From Thermoleophilia bacterium (GTDB lineage Bacteria; Actinomycetota; Thermoleophilia; Gaiellales; JAICJC01): a stretch of 50,398 nucleotides of DNA. Numbering within the stretch: the first letter of the stretch is position 1; each line of letters begins with the position of its first letter. A program made the position numbers and the translations under genes. Below the pieces are notes generated by a model. The model did no database searches and had not been told where the DNA came from. It saw only the letters and a program-made list of their open reading frames with translations. Shown in pieces: positions 1 through 8,900 of the stretch. Where the stretch lies: NCBI GenBank assembly GCA_025927685.1, contig JAICKX010000011.1, positions 1-50,398 of the forward strand, read 5' to 3'.

Positions 1-189
1 GGCGAGAACGTCTTCTTCGCCGCGACCGGCGTCACCGACGGCGACCTGCTCCGGGGCGTCCGCTACCGCGCCGGCGGCGCGCTCACATCCTCGCTCGTCA
101 TGCGCTCGAAGTCCGGCACCGTCCGCACGCTCCAGGCCACGCATTCGATCGAGAAGTTGTCTGCTGTGGCAGGCGAGCGGTACGGATAG
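1..189 (+). CDS. glpX: Fructose-1,6-bisphosphatase class II, C-terminal end (partial)
   Basis: The window opens inside this gene. Reading frame 1 gives 62 residues before TAG, beginning [20 protein letters not shown] and continuing with a [12 protein letters not shown] stretch. This matches the end of GlpX-type bisphosphatases, where the ATGVTDG motif lies in the sugar-phosphate site and MRSKTGTVR precedes the C-terminus. The enzyme dephosphorylates fructose 1,6-bisphosphate in gluconeogenesis in the cytoplasm. The start and metal-binding N-terminal part are outside the window. The assignment rests on motif recognition in a short fragment. Confidence 0.85.
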   Translation, partial: GENVFFAATGVTDGDLLRGVRYRAGGALTSSLVMRSKSGTVRTLQATHSIEKLSAVAGERYG

Positions 190-278
190 CGGGAGGGCGA
201 TTACCGCAGAAGGAGTAGTGCCGTCCGCGCCTGCGCGCCCGATATCCCGGCCGGAATCGCAATGCCACCGGGGGTCGG

Positions 279-2051
279 ATGCTCTCCGTTCGGACGCTCA
301 TCCTCACGAGCGCGCTCGCGCTCACATCATTCATCGTCCCGTCCACGGCCTCCGCGGCCGTCGTCTCGCCGTGGGTGCACGTCCAGGGGGTCGGGTTCAC
401 CGACCGGAACGGGCTGCCCATCGTCCTGCGCGGCGTGAACCAGCAGGGCGGCGCCGGCGCCCGGTCGAACGGGCTCGCGCTCAGCCTGGGCTCGAACTTC
501 GTCCGCCTCCTGGCGCCCTGGAGCACCGTCGAGGACACGGCCCCGGTCGGCGGGCGGCACACATGGAACGAGGAGTACCTCCAGCGCCTCGACGCGCAGG
601 TGTCCTGGTACCAGGATCATGGCGTGAACGTCCTCATCGACTTCCACCAGTACAAGTGGTCGCCGTACTTCGGCTCCGGCGAGACGGGCATCCCCGGCTG
701 GTTCTACACCGACCTCCGGCCGGGCCTCTACCCCCAGACCGGCGCGGGCATGAAGCAGGCGATGGGCGACTGGTGGACCGACGCTCTCGGCCGCCAGGGC
801 TACCTCGCGTTCGTGCGGATGATGGTCGCCCGCTACAGCTCGCACCCGAACGTCGTCGGCTACGAGGTCCTGAACGAGCCGATGGTCGGTGATCTCGGCG
901 AGACTCACGCGGCGACCCAGGCGGTCATCTCCTGGGAGGCGCCGATCGTGAACGCGATCCGGCTCAAGGATCCGGAGCGCGCCGTCTTCCTCATGCTCCG
1001 CGGCGGCGGCGACAACGGCCTCGTGAACGGAGACTTCTCGAAGCTCGCGCCCATGGCGAACCTCGTCGTCGACCTGCACGACTACTACAACGGCCTCTAC
1101 GGCTCCGGCTTCACGCCCGACCAGGAGGGGTGGGCGCCCTCGTGGGACGCCACCCACAACCAGAACTTCCTCGACTACCACGGCACCGAGAGCGCCCTCC
1201 TCCAGAACCTCCAGTCCGCCGTGACCCGCACCCGCGCGCTCGGCATCCCGCTCGTCGTGGGCGAGTGGGGCGCGCAGACGGCCGACACCGGGATGCTCGA
1301 CTTCCAGCACCACCTGCTCGCGGTCATGACGCGGTACGGGCTCTCCTGGGCGCGCTGGAACCTGGGGCAGGGGACAGACCCGTTCACGATCCTCACGCGC
1401 ACGAAGTCGTTCAACACGGCCGGCGCCGACCTGGCGGCAGCGCTCGCGACGCGGGCACCGACGATGGGCATCGCGCCGGCGGCCGACATCCAACCGGCGG
1501 TGACCGGCTTCGCCCAGGTCAGTCGCGTGCTCTCGGCCTCGACGGGCATGTGGGCCGGCGTCCCCGCGCCCAGCCTCACGTTCCAGTGGCAGCGCTGCTC
1601 CACGATCGGCCTCCAGTGCAAGGCCGTCCCCGGGTCCGTCGCCTCGACCTACGTGGTCATGCCGAGCGACCTCGGCTCGACGCTGCGGGTGGTGGTGCGG
1701 GCGCGGAGCTCGGCGGGGCGGTCGGTGGTGACCACGCCGGTGACGGCGCCGGTGACGCCGGACGTGCTCACCGTCGCGAACATGACAGCGCAGGTGTCGC
1801 CGATCTCCCCGACCGTCACGATCGCCTTCGACCTGAACAAGGCCGCGGCGGTGAGGATCGTGATCCGGAGCGCCGCGGGGACGATCGTGAAGAGGCTCGA
1901 CAACGCCGATCACCCGGCCGGGCTCGTCCTCAAGCGATGGGGCGAGCTCGAGGACAACGGCCTCCCCGCCCCGCCTGGCGTCTACACGGCGCTCGTCACG
2001 GCGACGACGGCCGGCGAGTCCACCTCGGCGTCCGTGCCGTTCACCCTCTGA
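279..2051 (+). CDS. Secreted glycoside hydrolase family 5 (cellulase-like) with C-terminal Ig-like domain
   Basis: The 590-residue product starts with a signal peptide (hydrophobic residues 5-20, likely cleavage after STASA near 26), so it is exported. The catalytic barrel spans about residues 35-385. The GH5 acid/base is Glu200 in the YEVLNEP motif and the nucleophile is Glu329 in VVGEWG; the FHQY motif near 122 is also typical. After about residue 400 there is an Ig-like segment. The last 90 residues resemble a FlgD-type Ig fold (PPGVYTALV). The substrate could be a beta-glucan, a mannan or a glycosphingolipid, and the sequence does not decide. The 3' end overlaps the convergent ybaK-like gene by 11 bp. 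Confidence 0.85.
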   Translation: MLSVRTLILTSALALTSFIVPSTASAAVVSPWVHVQGVGFTDRNGLPIVLRGVNQQGGAGARSNGLALSLGSNFVRLLAPWSTVEDTAPVGGRHTWNEEYLQRLDAQVSWYQDHGVNVLIDFHQYKWSPYFGSGETGIPGWFYTDLRPGLYPQTGAGMKQAMGDWWTDALGRQGYLAFVRMMVARYSSHPNVVGYEVLNEPMVGDLGETHAATQAVISWEAPIVNAIRLKDPERAVFLMLRGGGDNGLVNGDFSKLAPMANLVVDLHDYYNGLYGSGFTPDQEGWAPSWDATHNQNFLDYHGTESALLQNLQSAVTRTRALGIPLVVGEWGAQTADTGMLDFQHHLLAVMTRYGLSWARWNLGQGTDPFTILTRTKSFNTAGADLAAALATRAPTMGIAPAADIQPAVTGFAQVSRVLSASTGMWAGVPAPSLTFQWQRCSTIGLQCKAVPGSVASTYVVMPSDLGSTLRVVVRARSSAGRSVVTTPVTAPVTPDVLTVANMTAQVSPISPTVTIAFDLNKAAAVRIVIRSAAGTIVKRLDNADHPAGLVLKRWGELEDNGLPAPPGVYTALVTATTAGESTSASVPFTL

Positions 2052-2517
2052 CGTGGGCCGCCAGATCCACGAGCCGCGCGCCGACGAGCTCGACCAGCTC
2101 CGAGGTCCCCACCTCGACGATCTGGCCGCGGCCGCCCGCGTTCAGGCAGATGCGCTCGAACTCGCCGCCGCTCTCGTCCAGGTAGACCGGCAGCCGCTTG
2201 CGCGAGCCCAGCGGGCTCATACCTCCCACCTGGTAGCCGGTCGCCCGCTCGGCGTCGCGCGGGCCGGCCATCTCGGCGTGCTTCACGCCGGCCGCGGCGG
2301 CGAGCTTCTTGAGCGAGAGCTCTGACGTCGCCGGCACGAGTGCGAACACCAGCTCCTCACCCGCCCGCGCGACCAGGCTCTTGAACATCCGGGCCCGCTC
2401 GACACCGAGGTCGTCGGCGGCCTGCTCGGCCCCGCCGCCGTGGCGGTAGGCGTAGCCCATCAGCGTGTGGTCGACGCCGGCGCCTCGCAATTCCGTGGTG
2501 CCTCTCGTCTCCGCCAT
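2041..2517 (-). CDS. ybaK: YbaK/EbsC family Cys-tRNA(Pro) deacylase
   Basis: The 158-aa product has the length and fold order of YbaK. Visible family motifs are MFKSLVA near 45, LSLKKLAAAAG near 68, and the conserved TGYQVGGMSPLG block near 93-104 followed by KRLPVYLDES. These enzymes hydrolyse cysteine mischarged on tRNA-Pro and act in trans with the synthetase in the cytoplasm. The gene is divergent from the small membrane-protein gene at 2535, with only 17 bp between start codons, so both promoters must overlap coding sequence. An aminoacyl-tRNA deacylase of the related ProX type is an alternative. Confidence 0.85.
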   Translation of the reverse strand: MAETRGTTELRGAGVDHTLMGYAYRHGGGAEQAADDLGVERARMFKSLVARAGEELVFALVPATSELSLKKLAAAAGVKHAEMAGPRDAERATGYQVGGMSPLGSRKRLPVYLDESGGEFERICLNAGGRGQIVEVGTSELVELVGARLVDLAAHVRG

Positions 2518-2520
2518 CAG

Positions 2521-2526
2521 TAAACT
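2521..2526 (+). promoter_or_regulatory. Putative -10 box (TAAACT) of a leaderless promoter
   Basis: TAAACT lies 8 nt before the ATG at 2535, which leaves no room for a Shine-Dalgarno sequence. The position fits transcription starting at or next to the start codon. Confidence 0.4.
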
Positions 2527-2534
2527 GTGCCGCC

Positions 2535-2789
2535 ATGCGAGAGTACACGCCCGAGCAGGAGTCCTTCCGCGAGGACGCCGTCGCCGTGATCAACGCCGGG
2601 GCGGTCGTGATCGCCGTCGCCGGCACGTGGACGCGCCCGATCTACATGGGCATCATCGCGCTCCTCGTCGCCGTGATCGGCTACTTCATGACGCCGCGCT
2701 CGCGCGGCGGGCACATCGTCGCCGTCTGCCTGATCACGGTCTTCGCGATCCTCGAGACGTGGCTCTGGCAGGGCAAGCACATCGTCTGA
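2535..2789 (+). CDS. Small membrane protein, unknown function
   Basis: The 84-aa protein has a short polar N-terminus (MREYTPEQESFRED) and then three hydrophobic stretches at about residues 16-31, 37-52 and 61-77, consistent with a small integral membrane protein. I do not recognise a family. It stands alone between divergent ybaK and the convergent gene at 2791, with 1 bp between the stops. The start is set by the TAAACT box 8 nt upstream and the lack of any earlier in-frame start downstream of the ybaK start. Confidence 0.7.
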   Translation: MREYTPEQESFREDAVAVINAGAVVIAVAGTWTRPIYMGIIALLVAVIGYFMTPRSRGGHIVAVCLITVFAILETWLWQGKHIV

Positions 2790-2790
2790 T

Positions 2791-3075
2791 CTACCCCTCG
2801 CCCGGCGGCGAGATCGGGAGCCCGCTCATCACGTGGCCGCGCCCGCCGGCCTGGTAGGCGACGTCGACGACGTGCTCGGGCTTGTACCGCCCGAAGAAGA
2901 ACCCGCGCACGAGGCTCCGGGCCGTGTCGCGGGCCGGCGGGGCGAGCTCCGCCGCGAAGACCAGCGAGCTGCCCTCGACCGCGTAGTCGCTGCCCTCGGT
3001 CTGAAGCAGGCCGTTCACGTAGACGTCGAACGGCGGCACCACCTCGGGCGGAAGCCGGACGCGCGACCCGTTCAC
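2791..3075 (-). CDS. Conserved hypothetical protein (actinobacterial small protein)
   Basis: The 94-aa product starts at GTG 3075, seven bases after the SARP gene stop, so it is the second gene of that transcript. It has no signal peptide or membrane span. The PFDVYVNGLLQTEGSDY segment followed by a YKPEHVVDVAYQAGG stretch resembles short all-beta proteins I have seen next to unrelated genes in Actinobacteria, but I cannot name a domain. The coupling suggests it is made with the regulator. No catalytic motif is visible. Confidence 0.65.
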   Translation of the reverse strand: MNGSRVRLPPEVVPPFDVYVNGLLQTEGSDYAVEGSSLVFAAELAPPARDTARSLVRGFFFGRYKPEHVVDVAYQAGGRGHVMSGLPISPPGEG

Positions 3076-3082
3076 GCCCGCC

Positions 3083-5800
3083 TCACCACTCGACGAGCTT
3101 CCAGACCTCGGGCTGCATGCCGGCCTCCCCGTCGCCGACCTCGGCGAACAGCGTCACCGCGCGCTTCAGGTGCTCCATCGCCTCCGGCTCGCGGCCGGCC
3201 CGGTGCAGCAGGTCGGCGAGGTTGTTGTGGAGCGCGGCCTCGCGGTGGCGATCGCCCTGCTCGGAGCAGAGGTCGAGCGCGCGCGAGGTGTGGGCGACGG
3301 CCGTCTCCGTCTCGCCCGACCGGCCGCAGGCCAGCGCCAGGTTGTTCAGGGCCGCCACGAGCACGCTGCGGTCGGGGAGCGCCTCGGCCAGCTCGACGCT
3401 CCGTTCCAGGTGCTCGCGCGACCCGGTGAGCATGCCGAGGATGTTGCACGCCTGGGCCACGGCCTCCGGGTCGTCCGCGGCCTCGCCGAGCTCAAGCGAC
3501 CGGCGCGCGAGCCCGGCCGCGGCGTCGCTGTCGCCCCGGCGATGGGCGGCCAGGCTGCGGTCGGCCTGGACTCGCGCCGACTCGCCGCCGAGCCGGAGCG
3601 CCTCGAGCAGATGGCGGTCCGCGAGCTCGGGATCGCCGCGCCGGTCGTGCACCCTGCCGAGCTTGTGCTCGATCCCGGCGACCGAGCCGGGCTCGCCGAG
3701 GGCGGCCGCGGCCTCGTAGGCCGAGAGTGCCGCCGCGTATTCGCCCCGGAGCGTGTGCAGGTCGCCGATCGCCTCGTGCAGGAGCGCCGGCTGGTCGTGC
3801 CCCAGGCCGATGGCGGACCGGTAGGCGTCGAGCGCGACGCGGTGGGCGTACACGCTGCGCGCGCGGTCGCCCGCCCGGCGGAAGGCCTCGGCCGCCTCCG
3901 CCTCGTGCCCGGCCGCCAGCAGGTGGCGGGCGACGAGCGCCGGGTCGGCATGACCGACGGTGAGCGTCTCGGCGACGCGCCGGTGCAGCAGCCGGCGGCG
4001 GGCAAGCCCTGCACGCTCATAGGCGACCGCGAGCAGCTTGTCGTGCGAGAACTCGTATCCGGCGTCGCGCTCCACGAGGAGACCGCGCCGGGTCAGCTCC
4101 TCGAGGCCCGCGGCCGTCTCGTCCTCGCCCCTGCCGGCGGCGGCCCGTACGGTGTCGACGTCGAACGTCCGCCCGATCACCGCTGCCGCGGTGAGGAGCT
4201 GGAGCGACGCCTCTCCGATGCCGTCCAGGCGGGCGGTGAGCAGCTCGCGCACGCCCACCGGGAGCCCGCCGTCCTGCGCTGGATCCGTGAGCGCCGCCAG
4301 GTACTCGACGACGAAGAGCGGCAGCCCCTCCGTCTCGTCGAAGAGCTCCGATGCGCGGGCCCCGATTCCGGCGGCCGTGGCCAGCTCGGCGACGTCGGCG
4401 CGGGTCAGGCGGCCGAGCCGGATGACGCGATCCGCCGAGCGCCGCAGCACGGCGTGGTCGGCCCCGATCTCCTCGGAGCGCCACGCCGCGGCGACGAGGA
4501 TCGGCCGCCCCGCCAGGCGGCGGACGAGGTAGCCGACCATCGCGAGCGACGCCGGGTCGGCGAACTGGAGGTCGTCGAGGAAGAGCAGTCCGGGCGGGCG
4601 CGAGCCGGTGAGCGCCGCGATCACGTGGGCCAGTCCCTCGTACAGCCGCTGCTGGGCGGCGGCGCTGTCCGGGGCGGCGGGAGCCTCGCCGCCGATCTCG
4701 GGCACGAGCCGGGCGGCCTCGGCGCGCCAGTGCGCGGGGACGGTCGCCAGCGGCTCCTCGCCCGCCGCGTCGAGCGCGGCCCGGATCGCGGCCGCGACGA
4801 GCCCGAAGGCGATCCCAGCCTCGCCCTCGTGCGACCGGGCCACGGCGGCGACGTTCCCTCCGGCGCGGGCCGCCGCCGCCAGGTCCTCGCCGAGCCGGGT
4901 CTTCCCGACGCCGGCCTCGCCCTCGATGATGACGAGGCGCCCGTCCGGGCCGCACGCGCCGTGCTCGGCCACGACCGCCTCCCATTCGCCGGCGCGGCCG
5001 ACGAGCGGGCTGACCGGGGCCGCCGCCGGCGCGGCGGCCGAAGCGGCCTCGGCGACCGGCGTCTCCACAGGCCTGCCCTCGTTCACGGCGTTGTAGATCT
5101 CCGTGGTCTCCGCCAGGGGCCGCACGCCGAGCTCGCGGTCGAGCACGCGCACGCAGTCGCGGTACTGGCTCAGGGCCTCCGAGCGGCGCCCGCTCGCCGC
5201 GTAGAGGCGGATCAGCGTCCGGTGGGCGGGCTCGTGCAGCGCGTCGAGCGCCAGCCGCCGGCGGGCGTGGGGGATGGCGTCGTCCGGCCGGCCGCTCGCC
5301 TCGAGCGCCGCCACGAGCCGGTCGAGCGCGCGCTCGAGCTCGGCCCGCAGCTCGGCCGCTGTGTCCCGCTGCCAGTCGTCGAAGCGGACGCTGTCGCGCA
5401 CCCCGAACCCGGCCAGGAGGTCGTCGCGGTGCAGCGCGACCGCCGCCGCGAGCGGTTCCACGGCCGCCTGCCCGTCGCCGGCGGCGGCGGCGAGTGCCCG
5501 GAAGCGGGCGACGTCCACCGCGTCCGGCTCGACGTCCAGCATCACCGCCGCCCGGCTGACGGTGACCCACCGACCTCCGAGCGCGGAGCGCAGCGACGAG
5601 AGCGTACGCCGGAGCGCCGCCCGGCCGCGGTCCGGATCGGTGTCGGGCCAGAGCAGGTCGACGAGCAGATCGCGCGCCTGCGGGCCGCCCGTCACCGCCA
5701 GATGCGCGAGCAGCGCGACGGCCTTGCGCGTGTCCACCCGCAGCGGCTCGCCGTCGATCTCGATGCGGGGCGTCCCGAGCACGTCGATGCGAAGGGACAT
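3083..5800 (-). CDS. AfsR/SARP-type transcriptional regulator with BTAD, AAA ATPase and TPR regions
   Basis: The 905-aa product has the AfsR-like order. It has an OmpR-type winged helix (about 1-90, with the AALRRTLSSLR recognition region), a bacterial transcriptional activation domain (about 97-240), an ATPase region with Walker A GEAGVGKT at 294-301 and a Walker B-like LLFLDDLQFAD near 405, and TPR-like helical repeats from about 620 to the end. Such proteins bind direct repeats near promoters and use ATP as a conformational switch. The ATG at 5800 has a GATACT box 7 nt upstream, so translation is probably leaderless. It is divergent from the secreted repeat protein at 5923, a possible target. 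The 3' neighbour at 2791-3075 is probably cotranscribed. Confidence 0.85.
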   Translation of the reverse strand: MSLRIDVLGTPRIEIDGEPLRVDTRKAVALLAHLAVTGGPQARDLLVDLLWPDTDPDRGRAALRRTLSSLRSALGGRWVTVSRAAVMLDVEPDAVDVARFRALAAAAGDGQAAVEPLAAAVALHRDDLLAGFGVRDSVRFDDWQRDTAAELRAELERALDRLVAALEASGRPDDAIPHARRRLALDALHEPAHRTLIRLYAASGRRSEALSQYRDCVRVLDRELGVRPLAETTEIYNAVNEGRPVETPVAEAASAAAPAAAPVSPLVGRAGEWEAVVAEHGACGPDGRLVIIEGEAGVGKTRLGEDLAAAARAGGNVAAVARSHEGEAGIAFGLVAAAIRAALDAAGEEPLATVPAHWRAEAARLVPEIGGEAPAAPDSAAAQQRLYEGLAHVIAALTGSRPPGLLFLDDLQFADPASLAMVGYLVRRLAGRPILVAAAWRSEEIGADHAVLRRSADRVIRLGRLTRADVAELATAAGIGARASELFDETEGLPLFVVEYLAALTDPAQDGGLPVGVRELLTARLDGIGEASLQLLTAAAVIGRTFDVDTVRAAAGRGEDETAAGLEELTRRGLLVERDAGYEFSHDKLLAVAYERAGLARRRLLHRRVAETLTVGHADPALVARHLLAAGHEAEAAEAFRRAGDRARSVYAHRVALDAYRSAIGLGHDQPALLHEAIGDLHTLRGEYAAALSAYEAAAALGEPGSVAGIEHKLGRVHDRRGDPELADRHLLEALRLGGESARVQADRSLAAHRRGDSDAAAGLARRSLELGEAADDPEAVAQACNILGMLTGSREHLERSVELAEALPDRSVLVAALNNLALACGRSGETETAVAHTSRALDLCSEQGDRHREAALHNNLADLLHRAGREPEAMEHLKRAVTLFAEVGDGEAGMQPEVWKLVEW

Positions 5801-5807
5801 CGGCGCG

Positions 5808-5813
5808 AGTATC
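5808..5813 (-). promoter_or_regulatory. Putative -10 box (GATACT) for the SARP gene
   Basis: On the minus strand GATACT ends 7 nt before the ATG at 5800. The spacing matches the other leaderless starts in the window. No Shine-Dalgarno sequence is present. Confidence 0.35.
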
Positions 5814-5922
5814 GCAGAGCGTCACGGACAGGCAGGTGTCGATGGCTCCGTAACGTTTTCGGGACGGTCGACGTGGATGATCCTGGCAATCGGTTCACGA
5901 CCGCAGCACCAGGAGGTCAATG

Positions 5923-6321
5923 ATGTCCCGCTCCACCCGCATCACATCGGCCGTCGCAGTGCTCGCGTCGGCCCTCGCGCTCGCGCCCGCCGCACTCGCG
6001 GACGGCGTGACCCCGGACAACCGCGCCGACCGCACCGGGCCCTCGGGGCTCGCGGTCGCAGCCCCGACCGTCACGCCCGACAATCGCGCAGACAGGACCG
6101 GCCCGGCCGGGGCGGCGGTCAGGATCGACACGATCGGCACCGGGCTGCTGCACGCGAGCATGGTGAACGCCGAGATCGCCGCCCGGGCAGGGACCGCCTC
6201 GACTGACAGCGGCTTCCAGTGGGCCGACGCCAGCATCGGCGCCGCGGCCGGCTTCGCCGCCGCCCTGGCGTGCGCCGGCGCGGCGGTGGGGCTCCGCAGC
6301 CGCCGCCGGATCGCCGCCTGA
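5923..6321 (+). CDS. Small exported protein with duplicated VTPDNRADRTGP motif
   Basis: The 132-aa product has a signal peptide (about residues 1-27, ending ALADG). It then has two copies of VTPDNRADRTGP about 21 residues apart, a short neutral region, a hydrophobic helix (about 104-122) and a basic RSRRR end. That tail looks like a membrane anchor with a cytoplasmic stop-transfer. ATG 5923 is preferred over ATG 5920 because the AGGAGG at 5911-5916 is 6 nt away from it and only 3 nt from the earlier one. It is divergent from the SARP gene. No known domain is recognised. Confidence 0.7.
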   Translation: MSRSTRITSAVAVLASALALAPAALADGVTPDNRADRTGPSGLAVAAPTVTPDNRADRTGPAGAAVRIDTIGTGLLHASMVNAEIAARAGTASTDSGFQWADASIGAAAGFAAALACAGAAVGLRSRRRIAA

Positions 6322-6366
6322 ACGTGCACCGCCGAGCGACCTCTTGCCACGCCCGTCACGATCGAA

Positions 6367-6372
6367 GATGCT
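6367..6372 (+). promoter_or_regulatory. Putative -10 box (GATGCT) at the head of the receptor/partner-switching operon
   Basis: GATGCT ends 6 nt before GTG 6379 and 9 nt before ATG 6382. If real, the operon mRNA starts at or very near the first codon. The box deviates from TANNNT, so confidence is limited. Confidence 0.3.
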
Positions 6373-6378
6373 GAACCG

Positions 6379-7662
6379 GTGATGAACGGCGCGATCCATG
6401 GTGAGAGGCCGCCCGGCCACACGGCGGCATGGGCGTGGGTCGTGTTCGCGGCCACCTCCGCGCTCTGGGTGGTCGCGGTGGTCACCGCGTGGGCCACCCG
6501 TGATCTCGAGGGGTCGGAAAGCCTCGGAAGCAGCGGCGCCGACCTGTTGGTGACGGTGGGAATCGCGGTCGTGCTGCTGATGTTCCCGGTTGCGGGCGTG
6601 GTCATCGCCACGCGCCAGCCGGCGAACCCCATCGGATGGCTCCTGCTCGCGATCGGGGTCGGTTGGGGGCTCCTTGCCGGCGCGACGGGATACGCCGACT
6701 ACGGGCTCCGCCTCCATCCCGGCTCGCTTCCGGCGGCAGACATCGCCGCCGCGCTCACCGTCGTCGTGTGGGCGCCGCCGGTCGGGCTCACCGGCACGTT
6801 CCTGCTCCTGCTCTTCCCGGACGGTCGCCTGCCCGGCCGGCGCTGGCGGTGGGTCGCGTTCGTCGGTGCGGCCGCGACAGCGGGCTGCATCGCGGCCGGC
6901 ATGCTCAATCCGGACGCGCTGGACGACGGCACGTATGCGCCCACGCGGAACCCCATGGGCATCGACGGACTGGGACCGGTCGTGGCCGTCCTGGACTACG
7001 CGGTTCTGGTGCTCGCGGTCATGATGGTCGCATCGGCGTCGAGCCTCGTCGTCCGGTTCCGCCGAGCCGGCCGCGCCGAGCGCGAGCAGGTCAAATGGCT
7101 CGCGGCCGCGGCGGCCGTGTCGGCCTGGATCTACCTCGTCGATCTCTGCATCTCCGTCACGGTCACGGGCTCCGGGCCGGAGCCCGTGTGGCGCGTCCTG
7201 CTCGATGACACGTTCGTCTTGAGCCTGGGCCTCATCCCGATCGCGATCGGGATCGCCGTCCTGCGGTACCGCCTCTACGAGATCGACGTGATCATCCGCC
7301 GGACGCTGGTCTACGCAGCGCTCGTGTCGGCGCTCGCGCTGCTCTACTTCGCGGGCGTCTTCGGGATCCAGGCGGCGGTGCGGTCGTTGAGCGGCCAGTC
7401 GGGGACGCTGGCGGTGACGGTGTCGACGCTGCTCGTGGCTGCGGCGTTCCAGCCGCTTCGCACCAGGATCCAGCGCGGGGTCGACCATCGCTTCTATCGC
7501 GGCCGCTATGACGCGGCGCGGACGCTGGAGGCGTTCAGCGGCCGGCTGCGGGAGCAGGTGGACATCGAGGCGGTGTCGGGAGAGGTGCTGGGCGTCGTGC
7601 GCGAGACCCTGCAGCCGGCGCACGCCTCGCTGTGGATCCGGTCGCCCGAGGTGGAGCGGTGA
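6379..7662 (+). CDS. Multi-pass membrane sensor-like protein, paralogue 1 of the array
   Basis: The 427-aa product has about eight hydrophobic segments. Motifs shared with the next three genes are NPIGWLLLAIG, LLLFPDGRLPGRRWR, RNPMGIDGLGP, EQVKWLAAAA, RYRLYEIDVIIRRTLVYA, FQPLRTRIQ and a C-terminal HRFYRGRYDAARTLEAFSGRL...TLQPAHASLWIR tail. This N-terminal module is typical of membrane regions found in front of GAF, histidine kinase or SpoIIE domains in Actinobacteria and Chloroflexi, but no kinase or phosphatase domain follows here. It probably senses a membrane or extracytoplasmic cue. The first codon is GTG 6379 followed directly by ATG; either could start. The stop overlaps the next start as GTGA. 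Confidence 0.8.
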   Translation: MMNGAIHGERPPGHTAAWAWVVFAATSALWVVAVVTAWATRDLEGSESLGSSGADLLVTVGIAVVLLMFPVAGVVIATRQPANPIGWLLLAIGVGWGLLAGATGYADYGLRLHPGSLPAADIAAALTVVVWAPPVGLTGTFLLLLFPDGRLPGRRWRWVAFVGAAATAGCIAAGMLNPDALDDGTYAPTRNPMGIDGLGPVVAVLDYAVLVLAVMMVASASSLVVRFRRAGRAEREQVKWLAAAAAVSAWIYLVDLCISVTVTGSGPEPVWRVLLDDTFVLSLGLIPIAIGIAVLRYRLYEIDVIIRRTLVYAALVSALALLYFAGVFGIQAAVRSLSGQSGTLAVTVSTLLVAAAFQPLRTRIQRGVDHRFYRGRYDAARTLEAFSGRLREQVDIEAVSGEVLGVVRETLQPAHASLWIRSPEVER

Positions 7663-8900
7663 AAGCCCGGCGTGGCCTGGCCACGGCCGTCTTCGTGCTG
7701 TGCGTCGCGCTGTTCCTGTTTGCCATGACCTTCGGCGTTCTCGCGAAGGACGCCGACCAGAGCAGCAGCTGGTCCGCCGGTGGCCTCTGGGGAGGACTCG
7801 CCTATCTCGTGGCGGTCTTCACCTACCCGGCGGCGGGCTGGCTTCTCGCGGCCCGCCGGCCAGACAACCCGATCGGGTGGCTCCTGCTTGTGATCGGCGC
7901 GTCGTGGGGCTTCAGCGCGACGGCCACCTATGCCGACTACACCGTCAAGCTTCACCACGACTTCGCGGGCGGACCGGTGCTGGCCGTCCTGGCAAACGGG
8001 TGTTGGTTGCCGGCGGTCGGCATCACGGGGACGTTCCTCTTGCTGCTCTTCCCGGACGGGCGGCTGCTCGGTCGGCGGTGGCGGTACGTCGGGTGGACCA
8101 GCGCGGTGGCGATGGTCGTGGGAGTCATGGGCCTCATCCTCAACCCGGGACCCCTCGGGGATGCCGGGTACCCCGGGGTGCAGAACCCACTCGGTGTCGA
8201 CGCCCTCGGTCCAGTGCTCGACGTCAGCTGGGTGGCGATCTTCGTCGTCGTGGTGATGATGGTCGCCTCGGCGGCGAGCCTCGTCGTCCGCTACCGGCGC
8301 GCCCGCGGGCCGGAACGACAGCAGGTGAAGTGGCTCGCGGCTGCGGCCGCCGGGGTTGCGGCCGTCTACGCGGTCGTGGTGCCGGTCGGGGCGCTCGTGG
8401 ACCCCTCGTCGCAGGACACGCCCGCGTGGCTCTCCGCAGCCCAGACGGCGTCTCTCCTGAGCTTCGGCCTCATCCCCGTCGCCATCGTCTTCGCGGTGCT
8501 CCGCTATCGCCTCTACGAGATCGACGTGATCATCCGGCGGACGCTGGTGTACGCGGTACTCGTCGCGGTGCTGGCGGCGCTCTATCTGGGCGGCGTGACC
8601 CTGGTCGGCGGCCTTCTGCGAGACATCACGGGCGGATCGGGTGCGATCGGAGTGACCATCTCGACCCTGGCGGTCGCGGCGGCCTTCCAGCCGCTGCGGG
8701 CGCGGATCCAGCGGGCGGTCGACCACCGGTTCTATCGCGCCCGCTACGACGCCGCCCGCACCCTCGAGGCGTTCAGCGGCCGCCTGCGCGACCAGTTCGA
8801 GATCGACGCGGTGTCGGGCGAGGTGCTGGACATCGTGCGGCAGACGCTCCAGCCGGCCCACGCGACGATCTGGCTCAAGCCGCCGGAGGCGCAGCGATGA
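7659..8900 (+). CDS. Multi-pass membrane sensor-like protein, paralogue 2 of the array
   Basis: The 413-aa product starts at GTG 7659, which overlaps the previous stop as GTGA; a purine-rich GAGGTGGAG lies just upstream. It has the same architecture as paralogue 1: several membrane spans, NPIGWLLLVIG, LLLFPDGRLLGRRWR, QNPLGVDALGP, QQVKWLAAAA, RYRLYEIDVIIRRTLVYA, and a tail ending TLQPAHATIWLKPPE. A small loop contains KLHHD near residue 100, which differs from the other copies. The soluble tail (about 335-413) is the part most likely to contact the downstream phosphatase. No enzymatic domain is visible. Confidence 0.8.
   Translation: MKARRGLATAVFVLCVALFLFAMTFGVLAKDADQSSSWSAGGLWGGLAYLVAVFTYPAAGWLLAARRPDNPIGWLLLVIGASWGFSATATYADYTVKLHHDFAGGPVLAVLANGCWLPAVGITGTFLLLLFPDGRLLGRRWRYVGWTSAVAMVVGVMGLILNPGPLGDAGYPGVQNPLGVDALGPVLDVSWVAIFVVVVMMVASAASLVVRYRRARGPERQQVKWLAAAAAGVAAVYAVVVPVGALVDPSSQDTPAWLSAAQTASLLSFGLIPVAIVFAVLRYRLYEIDVIIRRTLVYAVLVAVLAALYLGGVTLVGGLLRDITGGSGAIGVTISTLAVAAAFQPLRARIQRAVDHRFYRARYDAARTLEAFSGRLRDQFEIDAVSGEVLDIVRQTLQPAHATIWLKPPEAQR

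Noticed and set aside
3170-5923. Long plus-strand open frame (917 codons) antisense to the SARP gene
   Set aside because: It is a shadow: the minus strand encodes a clear AfsR-like protein with Walker A and TPR regions, while the plus-strand translation is Arg/Ala/Gly-rich with no domain.
7508-8896. Extension of membrane paralogue 3 to 845 residues using the open upstream frame
   Set aside because: The upstream part is out-of-frame translation of paralogue 2; the ATGA overlap at 8897 gives a start matching the other paralogues.
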